A DNA stretch of 64,000 nucleotides from Hyphomicrobium sp. (GTDB lineage Bacteria; Pseudomonadota; Alphaproteobacteria; Rhizobiales; Hyphomicrobiaceae), in contig RXJH01000007.1 of NCBI GenBank assembly GCA_003987725.1, forward strand, positions 194,982 through 258,981. Reading direction: 5' to 3'. The translations under genes and the position numbers were made by a program. The first letter of the stretch is position 1; each line of letters begins with the position of its first letter. Positions 1-8,777 of this stretch are shown here, piece by piece. The notes below the pieces were generated by a model, which saw nothing but the letters and a program-made list of their open reading frames with translations, searched no databases and was not told the DNA's origin.

Positions 1-759
1 AAGAACGCCGCCATCGTCTTGCCGGACGCCGACATGAGCCTCGCCGTCAAGGAATGCGTGGCAGGCGCACTTTCCTTCAACGGGCAGCGTTGCACAGCCC
101 TCAAGATGCTCATCGTCCATCGCGACGTCATCGATGATTTCGTCTCGCGCCTTGTCGCCGAAGTGCAAAAGCTGAAGATCGGCATGCCGTGGGAAAAGGA
201 AGTTACGATCACCCCGCTTCCCGATCTTGGAAAAGTCGAGCACATGACGCGCCTCGTCGAGGACGCGAAGTCGAAAGGCGCGCGCATTCTCAACAAGGGT
301 GGCGGAACGGCGTGCGGAACGCTGTTCGCGCCAGCAGTCATCTACCCCGCGAAGGAAACCATGAGACTCTATCGCGAAGAACAGTTCGGCCCCATCGTCC
401 CCATCATGTCTTTCCATGACGTGGAAACCGCGCTCGAATACGTCATCACCTCCGAGCACGGTCAGCAGGTCTCGATCTTCAGCGAAAATCCCGAGACTAT
501 CGGCAAGCTCGTCGATCCGTTGGTCAATCAAGTTTGCCGCGTGAACGTCAACTGCCAGTGCCAGCGCGGGCCGGATGTCTTCCCGTTCACGGGACGCAAG
601 GACTCCGCCGAAGGAACGCTGTCGGTAACGGACGCTCTGCGCTCATTCTCGATCCGATCCATGATCGCGGCCAAGCAGACAGAAGATTCCAAACGTATCC
701 TGAACAAAATCGTCCGGGATCACGACAGCAACTTCATCAACACCGGCTTTATCTTCTGA
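1..759 (+). CDS. NADP-dependent glyceraldehyde-3-phosphate dehydrogenase-like aldehyde dehydrogenase, C-terminal part
   Basis: The reading frame is open from base 1, so the N-terminus lies outside the window. What remains is the catalytic and C-terminal half of an aldehyde dehydrogenase. The segment NGQRCTALK holds the nucleophilic cysteine and EEQFGPIVP is the conserved ALDH motif that follows the cofactor region. The sequence looks closest to the non-phosphorylating GapN group, which oxidises glyceraldehyde-3-phosphate to 3-phosphoglycerate with NADP. The tail after SFSIRSMIA is about 25 residues longer than I expect for the family. No neighbour shares its strand closely: the next gene starts 180 bp downstream. 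GapN is a family-level inference; other ALDH subfamilies cannot be excluded without the N-terminus. Confidence 0.82.
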   Translation, partial: KNAAIVLPDADMSLAVKECVAGALSFNGQRCTALKMLIVHRDVIDDFVSRLVAEVQKLKIGMPWEKEVTITPLPDLGKVEHMTRLVEDAKSKGARILNKGGGTACGTLFAPAVIYPAKETMRLYREEQFGPIVPIMSFHDVETALEYVITSEHGQQVSIFSENPETIGKLVDPLVNQVCRVNVNCQCQRGPDVFPFTGRKDSAEGTLSVTDALRSFSIRSMIAAKQTEDSKRILNKIVRDHDSNFINTGFIF

Positions 760-936
760 GCCTCTGCGCCGGCCGGCACGAAAACCCCGGCGCCCTCCCA
801 TTTATTTCTAAACTGTGCATTCCGGCAGCAGGCTGTCGAATATCGTGCGATCGGCCCCGATTAGCGCACAAATCTGCTTGACCAACGGCAGCAGAAATAG
901 GACGGCGAGACGGGCATCCCCTGCACCGGAGACGAC

Positions 937-2670
937 ATGCACGTCCTTCTGCGAGGAGACTGGAGACAGAGACTTCGCCTTATTTCGGGGCTGATCCTTT
1001 TCACCTTTGCAACCACCCATTTTCTCAATCACGCGCTTGGCCTTTTTGATCTTCAGGCGATGTACGAAGTCCAGCAATGGCGCTGGACCGTAACGCGTTC
1101 ATGGCCCGGCACGATCATCCTCGGGTCCGCACTCGTCACGCACATCGTGCTGGCGCTCGATAAGCTCTCCGACCGCGCGACGCTTCGTCTGCCGGCGTGG
1201 GAATCAATCCAGCTCGCGCTCGGCCTTATGATTCCATTTTTGCTTCTTCCACACATCGTCAATACGCGCGGCGCGCGCGACATCTTCGGAGTGAACGACA
1301 CTTACCTTTACGAGCTCGCACGTCTCTGGCCGGACAGTGCGATCCTGCAGAGCACACTTCTGCTGCTCGTCTGGATACACGGCTGCATGGGCATTCATTT
1401 CTGGCTGCGCCTTTACGCGCCTTACCGGAAAATCCAACCCCTCTTGCTGCTGATTGCAATCGCGATCCCGATTGCGGCGCTCGGCGGATTCATGGTCGGC
1501 GGCCGCGCCGTTTCCCAGATGATCGCCGACCCGAAAACATTCGACGAAGTGAAGCAACTCTCGCACTGGCCGAGCCCCGACAACGCCGACCGCTTGGCGG
1601 CGATGCGTCTGATCGTGCGGCTCGTCTTTGCCGCGATGCTTGCCGCGGCCTTGGCGCTGCTCGCGTGGCCCGCCATTCAACGGCGTTATTGGCCGCATTT
1701 CACCATCAATTACGTCGGCGGCGGAACGGTGAATTGCACCTTCGGTCCGACGTTGCTGGAAATCAGCCGGATGAACGGCATCCCTCACGCGTCCGTCTGC
1801 GGCGGCCGTGCGCGCTGCTCGACATGCCGTGTCCGCATAGAGGAAGGCATCGACGCCTTGCCGCCGGCAACATTTCCGGAAGCGGTCACGCTCGCGAGCA
1901 TCGGCGCGCCGCCAAACGTGCGCCTTGCCTGCCAGGTGAGACCGCGCGGACCGATGACGGTCACACGATTATTGAGACCTTCAACGACGGGCCCGGAGGC
2001 AGCCGATGAGGCGGAACTCGACTCGGAAGGCCTCGAAAAGCCGCTCGCGGCCTTTGTCCTCGACCTGCGCGACTTCACGCGCCTGTCGCAGAAGAAGTTG
2101 CCGCACGACGTCGTCTTCATGCTCAATCAAGTGTTCGCAGCCGCAGGCAGCGCCATCGCAGTTCACGACGGTTGGATCGATAAATTCATTGGCGACGGCC
2201 TGCTGGCAGTATTTGGCGACAAGCACGGCATTGAAGTCGGCTGCCGCCAAGCCCTGAGAGCCGCCCGCGACATCGACCTCGCGCTGGACCACATCAACGC
2301 CAAAATGGAAGCCGAATTCGGACGGCCCCTCCGCGTCGGCATCGGCATCGAAGCAGGCCAGCTGTTGATTGGCCGCATCGGCTACGGCGCGAACGTCGAC
2401 ATGACGGTGATCGGCAGCGCCGTCAATGTCGCGAGCCGCTTTGAAGCCATCGCCAAGGAAAAGGGCGCCCAGATCGTCATCTCCCGCGAAGTCGCGAGAC
2501 TGGCCGGATGGACCCCCGCGCCGGAACTCGTTTCCAAGGTCGATGTCCGTGGTGTCAGCGAGCCGTTGGAGATCGTCGCCATACTTCGAGGACGCGACCT
2601 GCCGGCAAGCCTTTTGGCCTCGATGGATGATGCGGACGGGCAGCACATCCTCGGAAGAGCGTCCTTTTGA
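937..2670 (+). CDS. membrane-anchored adenylate/guanylate cyclase with a 2Fe-2S ferredoxin domain
   Basis: The 577-residue protein has three parts. Residues 12 to about 250 carry several hydrophobic segments, some with paired histidines (THFLNHAL, VTHIVLAL, HGCMGIHFWL), suggestive of a haem-binding cytochrome-b-like membrane domain. Residues about 260-345 form a plant-type ferredoxin domain with CGGRARCSTC and a later LACQV cysteine, the usual 2Fe-2S ligands. Residues about 370-575 are a class III nucleotide cyclase, with metal-binding aspartates in LDLRDFTRLS and GDGLLAVFG. It should make cAMP (or cGMP) on the cytoplasmic face. Control by redox state or electron flow is inferred from the architecture. 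It stands alone, with no clear operon partner. Confidence 0.85.
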   Translation: MHVLLRGDWRQRLRLISGLILFTFATTHFLNHALGLFDLQAMYEVQQWRWTVTRSWPGTIILGSALVTHIVLALDKLSDRATLRLPAWESIQLALGLMIPFLLLPHIVNTRGARDIFGVNDTYLYELARLWPDSAILQSTLLLLVWIHGCMGIHFWLRLYAPYRKIQPLLLLIAIAIPIAALGGFMVGGRAVSQMIADPKTFDEVKQLSHWPSPDNADRLAAMRLIVRLVFAAMLAAALALLAWPAIQRRYWPHFTINYVGGGTVNCTFGPTLLEISRMNGIPHASVCGGRARCSTCRVRIEEGIDALPPATFPEAVTLASIGAPPNVRLACQVRPRGPMTVTRLLRPSTTGPEAADEAELDSEGLEKPLAAFVLDLRDFTRLSQKKLPHDVVFMLNQVFAAAGSAIAVHDGWIDKFIGDGLLAVFGDKHGIEVGCRQALRAARDIDLALDHINAKMEAEFGRPLRVGIGIEAGQLLIGRIGYGANVDMTVIGSAVNVASRFEAIAKEKGAQIVISREVARLAGWTPAPELVSKVDVRGVSEPLEIVAILRGRDLPASLLASMDDADGQHILGRASF

Positions 2671-2830
2671 GGCACGCCGCCGACGCGTTTATGACCCCAT
2701 AAATTCCTGAAACATCACGCGATATTCCGTTTCCGCATAACGGTTATTCCTTGCTTGTGCGTTGCGGTCGCCCATCATTTCGCACATGCACAATGCGAGC
2801 CGGGAAATGGCAAACGTTGGTGAAGGCGCG

Positions 2831-5137
2831 ATGGGCAAACCCGAATTTATTGGCAAAAAGTCGAAGGCGGCAGGTGGCTGGGGCGCCTTGAAGAGCTGCG
2901 GAAAGAAGCTGCTCGCAAGCGGCACGCCGATTTCAGGCGCCGTGACGATGCTGAAAGCCAATCAGCCGGACGGCTTTGACTGCCCGGGCTGCGCCTGGGG
3001 CGACCCCGAGCACGGCTCGTCCTTCGAATTCTGCGAAAACGGCGTGAAGGCCGTCGCCTGGGAATCGACCGACAAGCGCGTCAGCCCCGACTTCTTCACC
3101 AAACACACGGTCAGCGAACTCCGCAACTGGACCGACTACGACCTCGAGCGCGAAGGCCGCCTGACCCATCCTATGCGCTACGACGCCGCGAGCGACCGTT
3201 ACGTACAGACGACCTGGAACGAAGCCTTCGCCGAGATCGGCGGCGTACTGAATAGTCTCAGCAGCCCCGACCGCGCCGAATTCTACACCTCAGGCCGGGC
3301 TTCGAACGAAGCCGCCTATATCTATCAGCTCTTCGTCCGCCTCTACGGCACCAACAATTTCCCCGACTGCTCGAACATGTGCCACGAGGCGAGCGGCGTC
3401 GCGCTCGAGCAGGCCGTCGGCATCGGCAAAGGCACGGTCCTGCTCGAGGATTTCGAGAAGGCCGATGCGATCTTTGTCATCGGACAAAATCCCGGCACCA
3501 ATCATCCGCGTATGCTCGGCGATCTCCGCCGCGCGGCACTTCGCGGTGCCCACATCGCCGTCTTCAATCCAGTGCGGGAAAAAGGCCTCGAGCGTTTCGC
3601 CGATCCCCAGGACAAGCTGGAAATGATCACCGGCGGCTCGACGCCGATCGCCAGCGAATATTTTCAAGTCCGCGTCGGCGGCGACATGGCGGCCGTACGC
3701 GGTATGGCAAAGGCCGTGTTTGCCGCTGATGACGCGGCGCTCGCTGCCGGACGCCCGTCCGTTCTCGACCGGAATTTCCTGGCTCAGCACACGTCGGGCT
3801 TCGAGTTCTACCGGGCGAGCGTCGACGCGACGACTTGGCAACAGATCGAAGATCAGTCGGGCCTGACTCGCACTCAGCTCGAAGAGCTGGCGCAAATCTA
3901 CATCGGCGCGAACCGGACAATCTGCACCTGGGCGATGGGCGTCACGCAGCATCGCCACTCGGTGGCGACCATCCGCGAGATCGCGAACTTCATGTTCCTG
4001 CGCGGCAACATCGGCCGCCCCGGCACCGGGCTATGCCCGGTGCGTGGCCACTCGAACGTCCAGGGCGACCGCACCGTCGGCATCAATGAGAAGCCGTCGC
4101 GGGCATTCCTCGAGTCGCTCGAAAAGGAATTCGGCGTTTCGATGCCGCGCCGGCATGGTCACAATGTCATCGCCGCCATCGGCGCGATGCTCGATGGATC
4201 GGCTGAGGCCTTCATCGCTCTCGGCGGCAACTTCGCCCGCGCGACGCCGGACAGCCCGTTGATCGCCAAGGCGCTGATGAACCAGAAGCTGACGGTCAAT
4301 ATCGCGACGAAGCTCAACCACTCGCACCTGCTTCCGGGCAAGGTCAGCTATGTCCTTCCGTGCCTCGGCCGTACCGAGATCGACCGCAATGCCGACGGCG
4401 TCGCCCAAATCGTGACTGTCGAAGATTCGATGAGCATGGTGCACGGATCGGGCGGCATCAATAAGCCGGCTTCACGCGAGCTTCGCTCCGAGATCGGCAT
4501 CATCGCCGGCATCGCGGAAGCGACGGTCGGATCGGCGGTCGTTGACTGGAAGGGCCTCGCTCACCATTACGACCGCATCCGCGATCTCATCGCGCGCACG
4601 ATCCCAGGCTTCCAAAACTATAACGAGCGCGTTCGTCGCCCGCGCGGCTTCCGCCTGCCCAATGGCGCCGCCGAGCGCATCTGGCATACGCCCTCGCAGA
4701 AGGCGACCTTCGGACGTGTGGAACTGCCGGATCAGACTGAGCACCAGCGGGCGGTGGCCGAGAAGGGCACGTTCGTGCTTCAGACCTTCCGCTCACACGA
4801 TCAATATAACACCACCGTTTATGGTCTCGACGATCGCTATCGCGGTGTTTACGGCGAGCGCCGCGTGGTGTTCGTCAACCCGGCCGACCTCGCCGAAATC
4901 GGCGCCGAAGCCGGCGAGCGCGTCGATATCATCGGCCGGTACGACGACGGCGTCGAACGCATCGCGAAAAGCTTCCGCGTCGTCCCCTACGAACTCCCGC
5001 GTGGCTCAGTTGCCGGTTACTATCCCGAACTGAACGTCCTCGTTCCGCTTTCGAGCGCGGGCGAGCTGAGCGATACACCGACCTCGAAATCCGTGCTCGT
5101 GTCGTTCCGGCTGTCCGAGCAAGCCAAGGCGGCATGA
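2831..5137 (+). CDS. FdhF/YdeP-family molybdopterin oxidoreductase
   Basis: This is a large molybdopterin bis-MGD enzyme of the FdhF/YdeP type, related to the formate dehydrogenase alpha subunit. Near the N-terminus KAAGGWGALKS and FDCPGCAWGD match the YdeP-type start, with fewer cysteines than a classical ferredoxin-like 4Fe-4S site. NMCHEASG holds the likely molybdenum-ligand cysteine, and RTICTWAMGVTQHRH and RGHSNVQGDRT are typical cofactor-binding stretches. The frame is open from 2762, but I chose 2831 because GAAGG lies 4 bases upstream and the family alignment begins there. The stop overlaps the next gene by ATGA. The substrate is not evident; YdeP members are linked to acid resistance in enterobacteria. 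Confidence 0.88.
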   Translation: MGKPEFIGKKSKAAGGWGALKSCGKKLLASGTPISGAVTMLKANQPDGFDCPGCAWGDPEHGSSFEFCENGVKAVAWESTDKRVSPDFFTKHTVSELRNWTDYDLEREGRLTHPMRYDAASDRYVQTTWNEAFAEIGGVLNSLSSPDRAEFYTSGRASNEAAYIYQLFVRLYGTNNFPDCSNMCHEASGVALEQAVGIGKGTVLLEDFEKADAIFVIGQNPGTNHPRMLGDLRRAALRGAHIAVFNPVREKGLERFADPQDKLEMITGGSTPIASEYFQVRVGGDMAAVRGMAKAVFAADDAALAAGRPSVLDRNFLAQHTSGFEFYRASVDATTWQQIEDQSGLTRTQLEELAQIYIGANRTICTWAMGVTQHRHSVATIREIANFMFLRGNIGRPGTGLCPVRGHSNVQGDRTVGINEKPSRAFLESLEKEFGVSMPRRHGHNVIAAIGAMLDGSAEAFIALGGNFARATPDSPLIAKALMNQKLTVNIATKLNHSHLLPGKVSYVLPCLGRTEIDRNADGVAQIVTVEDSMSMVHGSGGINKPASRELRSEIGIIAGIAEATVGSAVVDWKGLAHHYDRIRDLIARTIPGFQNYNERVRRPRGFRLPNGAAERIWHTPSQKATFGRVELPDQTEHQRAVAEKGTFVLQTFRSHDQYNTTVYGLDDRYRGVYGERRVVFVNPADLAEIGAEAGERVDIIGRYDDGVERIAKSFRVVPYELPRGSVAGYYPELNVLVPLSSAGELSDTPTSKSVLVSFRLSEQAKAA

Positions 5138-5448
5138 GCGCGGACCCGGAAGACGAGATTACCGAAGAAAGATTCCTCGAGGCCGTCTCGGCCTTGAGTT
5201 CCGAAGAGCCCGCGCTTTCGCAGCTTGGAGCGGCCATACTTGCGGCCCTCCACTTCGGCATCGCCAAGGATAGCCGGACATTCTCTCGCAAAATCGGCAT
5301 CGAACACGCGCTCGCTCTTCGTGAGATTACGACGCTCTCTGACGATGCCGGATACTTGACGATCGTCGGGAAAAACTCCCGAACGCAGCGCATCGAATAT
5401 GCATTTTCGCAAAACTCGCTGCAGCTTTTGTCGCGCGCGATCAGATAG
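5134..5448 (+). CDS. small protein translationally coupled to the FdhF/YdeP enzyme
   Basis: A 104-residue acidic-start protein whose ATG overlaps the stop of the molybdoenzyme (ATGA), so the two are very probably co-translated. It has no signal peptide or membrane segment. The middle (about residues 40-85) looks like a compact helical domain followed by a short beta hairpin around DAGYLTIVGKNSRTQRIEYAF, which could be winged-helix-like. I do not recognise the family. The overlap suggests an accessory or regulatory partner of the upstream enzyme; that is inference from position only. Confidence 0.7.
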   Translation: MSADPEDEITEERFLEAVSALSSEEPALSQLGAAILAALHFGIAKDSRTFSRKIGIEHALALREITTLSDDAGYLTIVGKNSRTQRIEYAFSQNSLQLLSRAIR

Positions 5449-5645
5449 CGCACTACAAGTTGCAACGACGATAAACGAGGACTTAACGTTCGCGTTTTCG
5501 ACTGTCGCTACGGGGTTTTATGCACTTCGGCTGATCGGCATATGCTTCGAGCACTGCTTCTGTCCGATGCCTGACGTTCTTCGAACTGACATTGGTGTGT
5601 GGTATGTGATGAGCATGGGGGAGAAAGCTTCGGAGGTGCACCGAA

Positions 5646-5912
5646 ATGGACTCTTCTCACGCATTTCAGCCCGAAACGCTCGACCGCATGACGCTCGTTC
5701 TTGAGCGCGCAGCAAAAGAGCTTCGGCTCAATGGCTCGCGGCCCGCTGAAAAAGAACGCCTGGCAACATGCATTCTCTCGATCGGCAATGCCTATAGCGA
5801 CGTCAACCGCCTGCTCGAACGGTCCGTACGCCTCTATCTGCGCGGGCGGTCTATGGAAGCAGAACCGCACCAACGCCAGCCTCTCGTTATCGTGGCGCAA
5901 GGCTTGGGATGA
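5646..5912 (+). CDS. small hypothetical protein (88 aa)
   Basis: A short soluble, helix-rich protein. The start is well supported: GGAGGTG sits 7 bases before the ATG. The sequence (TLDRMTLVLERAAKELRLNG, then KERLATCILSIGNAYSDVNR) reads as two amphipathic helices, a pattern seen in many small uncharacterised alphaproteobacterial proteins. It runs convergently into the small membrane-protein gene on the other strand and overlaps it by about 26 bases. Function unknown. Confidence 0.6.
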   Translation: MDSSHAFQPETLDRMTLVLERAAKELRLNGSRPAEKERLATCILSIGNAYSDVNRLLERSVRLYLRGRSMEAEPHQRQPLVIVAQGLG

Positions 5913-6099
5913 CATCGTTATCGGCGTCTATTTGCGACAGAACGCCGTTGCGCTCCGACAGACTCCGATCGCTGTCGAAACTGAGCACAATGCCAATCAC
6001 CCCAACAAGAACGACCAGCGCGAGAAGCCAAGGAAACTGAAAGCGCGGTCGGGAGGAATGATCCGCTCGTTCGTCGATATTTTCGGGTGTCAAAGCCAT
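5887..6099 (-). CDS. small single-pass membrane protein (70 aa)
   Basis: The start is decided by a strong ribosome binding site: GAAGGAGG lies 5 bases upstream of the ATG at 6099, inside a longer open frame that begins at 6114. The product starts MALTPENIDERADHSS, has one transmembrane helix (PWLLALVVLVGVIGIVLSF) and a short tail. It is probably an inner-membrane protein. No family recognised. Its 3' end overlaps the convergent gene on the plus strand. Confidence 0.5.
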   Translation of the reverse strand: MALTPENIDERADHSSRPRFQFPWLLALVVLVGVIGIVLSFDSDRSLSERNGVLSQIDADNDVIPSLAPR

Positions 6100-6216
6100 C
6101 GCAGCCTCCTTCATCGGCTTCTGCCAAAACCGATGCTCGGCCCCGGAGGTTCCAAAGAACGTCCGCGCCGCAAGACCGGCGGCAACGCACGGAGCGCGAC
6201 GCGGCGATTGCGAGCG

Positions 6217-6684
6217 CTAGTGCGTCCCCCATGGCATGATCGGTACCGTCGAGATAGCGTTATAAGGTGAGCCTTCGATCAGCCTGTCGCTGATCGCAAC
6301 GTAGACAAGCGTATTGCGCTTCTTGTCGACCGTGCGGAAGACATGCGTGTGCTTGAAGAACAGCGACGTGCTCGACGAATAAACCTCGTCCTGATCGGCA
6401 AGCTTGGAAACGTCCGTGTTGATCGGCCCGACCTGACGGCACGCGATCGAAAACTTCGACGGATCTTCGGCGAGACCGAAGGTACCTTTGAGACCGCCCG
6501 TCCGCGCCTGACTGATGTGACAGGCAACGCCGGGCACCTTGGGATCATCGAAGGCGCTGATGCAGACTTTGTCGTTGGCGCCGATGATTCTGAAAGTCGT
6601 GCTGATACAGGCGATGTCGTCGGCTCGCGCATTCCCCGCCAAAAACATGACGCAGACAAAAATAGCCGCAGTAAGGTATTTCAT
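6217..6684 (-). CDS. creA: CreA family periplasmic protein
   Basis: The 155-residue product begins with a signal peptide (MKYLTAAIFVCVMFLAGNARA, cut before DDIACIS). The mature part matches the CreA family: an N-terminal cysteine, DDPKVPGVACHISQA, FSIACRQVGPI, and SSSTSLFFKHTHVFRTVD. CreA proteins are small exported proteins of unknown molecular role, found widely in Gram-negative bacteria. The length fits the family. It is monocistronic here. Confidence 0.85.
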   Translation of the reverse strand: MKYLTAAIFVCVMFLAGNARADDIACISTTFRIIGANDKVCISAFDDPKVPGVACHISQARTGGLKGTFGLAEDPSKFSIACRQVGPINTDVSKLADQDEVYSSSTSLFFKHTHVFRTVDKKRNTLVYVAISDRLIEGSPYNAISTVPIMPWGTH

Positions 6685-6854
6685 AGCCTTCTCCCTCGCG
6701 CCGGATCACCGAAGCACAAAGAAAGTGGCCATCGCCAAACCGCAATGCAAGATGAGCGGAGACGAACGTCAACCGCCGCACACGGATCAATATCGGGATT
6801 TATGCGACGTCCGCTTCGGAGTAGCGCGGCATCGAAATTCGAAACGATGTGCGA

Positions 6855-7115
6855 CTACCGCTGCCTCAGATATCGGGCCGGTACGTCTCCGGCATTCACC
6901 AAGGCTTCAATGCAGTCTCTCGAAAGGACGCGCCGGTTGCTCTCGAAACATCTGCGAAGCTCTGAGCTTCCCTCCCGGTACTTCCCGCAGAGGCTCGCAT
7001 AGTCGGACGAGCACGCGTTCTTCACTTTTCTTGAGTAGGCATCGGCCGCGGTCCCCGCAACGGTTAGGGCCACCGCGGAAACTGCGATTGTTTGTACTAT
7101 CTTTTTTGTCTTCAT
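6855..7115 (-). CDS. small exported Cys-motif protein
   Basis: An 86-residue protein starting MKTKKIVQTIAVSAVALTVA, a clear signal peptide ending near AADA. The mature domain has four cysteines in the order C-x6-C (SSDYASLCGKY), then ELRRCFESN, then LSRDCIEALVNAGDV. The same four-cysteine pattern is found in the divergent gene at 7399. The frame is open to 7142, but the signal peptide begins at 7115, so I chose that start. Similar short proteins are common in Hyphomicrobiales and have no assigned function. The cysteines probably form two disulfides in the periplasm. Confidence 0.65.
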   Translation of the reverse strand: MKTKKIVQTIAVSAVALTVAGTAADAYSRKVKNACSSDYASLCGKYREGSSELRRCFESNRRVLSRDCIEALVNAGDVPARYLRQR

Positions 7116-7320
7116 CGCGACTTGCCGGACCCAAAGGCCCACCCCTTACTGTGAAAAGCGCGTCTGCCATGCCATGACAGCGAGTTTGACGCTACGGAAT
7201 TCAAGCAAATTTGGTGTATTGGGCCCGAATTAGCCGCCCGAGGCTCAACGTGGGCCCTAATGCAAACAATTCATCCGTTCTTGCAACTACTTTATTGATA
7301 ACCACGTTCTAGGCGCTAAT

Positions 7321-7341
7321 AGCGGCCGGGTTGCGGCCGCT
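7321..7341. repeat. small perfect inverted repeat (7-bp arms)
   Basis: AGCGGCC and GGCCGCT are separated by 7 bases, in the intergenic region between two divergent Cys-motif protein genes, about 58 bp before the 7399 start. It may be an operator or just a GC-rich hairpin in the leader; the sequence alone does not tell. Confidence 0.3.
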
Positions 7342-7398
7342 GCGGCAGCCTTTAATGTTGGAATGCGCCGTGTTTGAGGTCAGACCTGGGTTAGTCGA

Positions 7399-8127
7399 TT
7401 GCAAAACCTATTTGCCCCCATCAGCAGCCATACAATATCTCGATGCCTGCGTTTCGCTCGAAGCGGCATTTTGCTGGCAACCGGCGTTGCCTCGTTCGTG
7501 ATGTCGAGCGCATGTGCCTATGCGGTCGACGATAACGTAAGGCAAGCGTGCAGAGGCGATTACTATCAGCACTGCAGCCAGTTTTCCGTTGGCACTGAAG
7601 AGCTTCGCAAGTGCATGCGAACGGTTGGCGAAGGTCTGTCGACACCGTGTCTGGTTGCTCTTGTCCAAGCCGGAGAAATCACACAGGCTGACGTCGAGCG
7701 TCACAACGCTGCGAAGGCTGGCAAGAACGCCACCAAAACGGCGACGGCTAGCGACAACGACACCAAAGCAACCGTCGACCCGAAGGACGTCAGCAGCAAA
7801 AGCATAAAGGCCAAGAAGGCCGCCAAGACTTCAGCCGCCGCAGATGCGGGAAAGACTGGCAAACTTCCAAAGAAGCAGGCGGCGAGCGCCAAGGCGAAGC
7901 CGGGAAACAAAACGAAAGCCAAAACAGCCGCGTCTGCCACCCCTGCCCCTGGCAATGCCGCCAAAATTGGCTCCGCCGGCAAGAACAAAAAAATCAAAAA
8001 GGCTACCCAAAACAAGAAGACTGCAAAGAAGCTGAGTTCCTCCAAGCCAAGCGCGACGAAGCCTGCTGCAACAAAGCCGGTCGCCAGCAAGAAAGTGAAA
8101 AAGCCCCCTGTAAATCAAGCGCCATAA
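7399..8127 (+). CDS. exported Cys-motif protein with a Lys/Ala-rich histone-H1-like tail
   Basis: The start is uncertain: the frame opens with TTG at 7399, and the next in-frame ATG (7501) would remove most of the hydrophobic segment SGILLATGVASFVMSSACA that looks like a signal sequence. Residues about 45-105 carry the four-cysteine domain (CRGDYYQHCSQF, ELRKCMRTV, LSTPCLVALVQAGEI) also seen in the divergent gene ending at 6855. From about residue 110 to the end, the protein is low-complexity, rich in Lys, Ala, Thr and Pro (KPSATKPAATKPVASKKVKK), like histone H1 tails. Such a tail would bind polyanions such as nucleic acid or acidic polysaccharide; that role is inference. Confidence 0.65.
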   Translation: MQNLFAPISSHTISRCLRFARSGILLATGVASFVMSSACAYAVDDNVRQACRGDYYQHCSQFSVGTEELRKCMRTVGEGLSTPCLVALVQAGEITQADVERHNAAKAGKNATKTATASDNDTKATVDPKDVSSKSIKAKKAAKTSAAADAGKTGKLPKKQAASAKAKPGNKTKAKTAASATPAPGNAAKIGSAGKNKKIKKATQNKKTAKKLSSSKPSATKPAATKPVASKKVKKPPVNQAP

Positions 8128-8208
8128 AAACTTTTGATAAGGAGCCTCACTCGGGATGGCGCCGAGCACGACAAGGAATTGGCTCACGCTCGCTCATACG
8201 GAGATCGC

Positions 8209-8610
8209 ATGTCGGACCAACATTTTCACGCGGTTATCTGGATCGACCACCACGAAGCCCGCATCTTCTTTTTCAATGTTTCGGATGCGAAGGAGATCGT
8301 CGTCCGTCCCAAAGATCCCGTTCGCCATATTCACCACAAGGCCAACACCATTGGCAGCGGACACGCGCCTGAAGATCCGGATTTCTTGCAGCACGTGACC
8401 GACGCGCTGGCCGGGGCAGGAGCCATCCTCATCATCGGGCCCGCAAACGAAAAGCTGGCCTTGATAAACCATATCGACCGCCGCGCTCCCGCGCTCAAGC
8501 CGAAGATCAGAGGGGTGGAAACCGTTGATCATCCGACCGACGGAGAGATCCTGGCCCTCGCCCGCAGGTTCTTCAAGGATGACCTTATGGAGCCGCCGAG
8601 GGCCCGGTAA
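8209..8610 (+). CDS. translational-machinery / baeRF-like small protein
   Basis: The 133-residue product begins MSDQHFHAVIWIDHHEARIF; the start is set by GGAGA 5 bases before the ATG at 8209, although the frame is open from 8134. The opening beta strand that displays a 'DHHEARIF' segment, followed by a histidine-rich loop (DPVRHIHHKAN) and a GPANEKLAL stretch, resembles small bacterial proteins annotated as translational machinery proteins, distantly like an eRF1 domain. Function is unproven. It lies just upstream of the heat-shock genes. Confidence 0.6.
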   Translation: MSDQHFHAVIWIDHHEARIFFFNVSDAKEIVVRPKDPVRHIHHKANTIGSGHAPEDPDFLQHVTDALAGAGAILIIGPANEKLALINHIDRRAPALKPKIRGVETVDHPTDGEILALARRFFKDDLMEPPRAR

Positions 8611-8629
8611 CAAAAAATCATCACCCGCC

Positions 8630-8656
8630 CTTGCATCCGGCAAACGCGAGCCATGC
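8630..8656 (+). promoter_or_regulatory. candidate heat-shock sigma (RpoH) promoter
   Basis: CTTGCAT at 8630-8636 and CCATGC at 8651-8656, spaced by 14 bases, resemble the sigma-32 pattern CTTG-like -35 and CCCAT-like -10. It lies about 120 bp upstream of the hsp20 start, where a heat-shock promoter would be expected. The match is partial. Confidence 0.35.
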
Positions 8657-8777
8657 GAACGACGAGAGGCCGCAGCGATGCTTTGCAAACATCCAACCCG
8701 CGACAGATCGAATTCAGCGCGATAGATTTCCTCAAGCAGGCTTCTCGCCGGATCAATCCGCAAGCGAAAGAGTATTC

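Noticed and set aside
3290-3958. 222-residue open frame antisense to the FdhF/YdeP gene
   Set aside because: Shadow of a conserved coding region, Arg/Ala/Asp-rich, no ribosome binding site or family resemblance.
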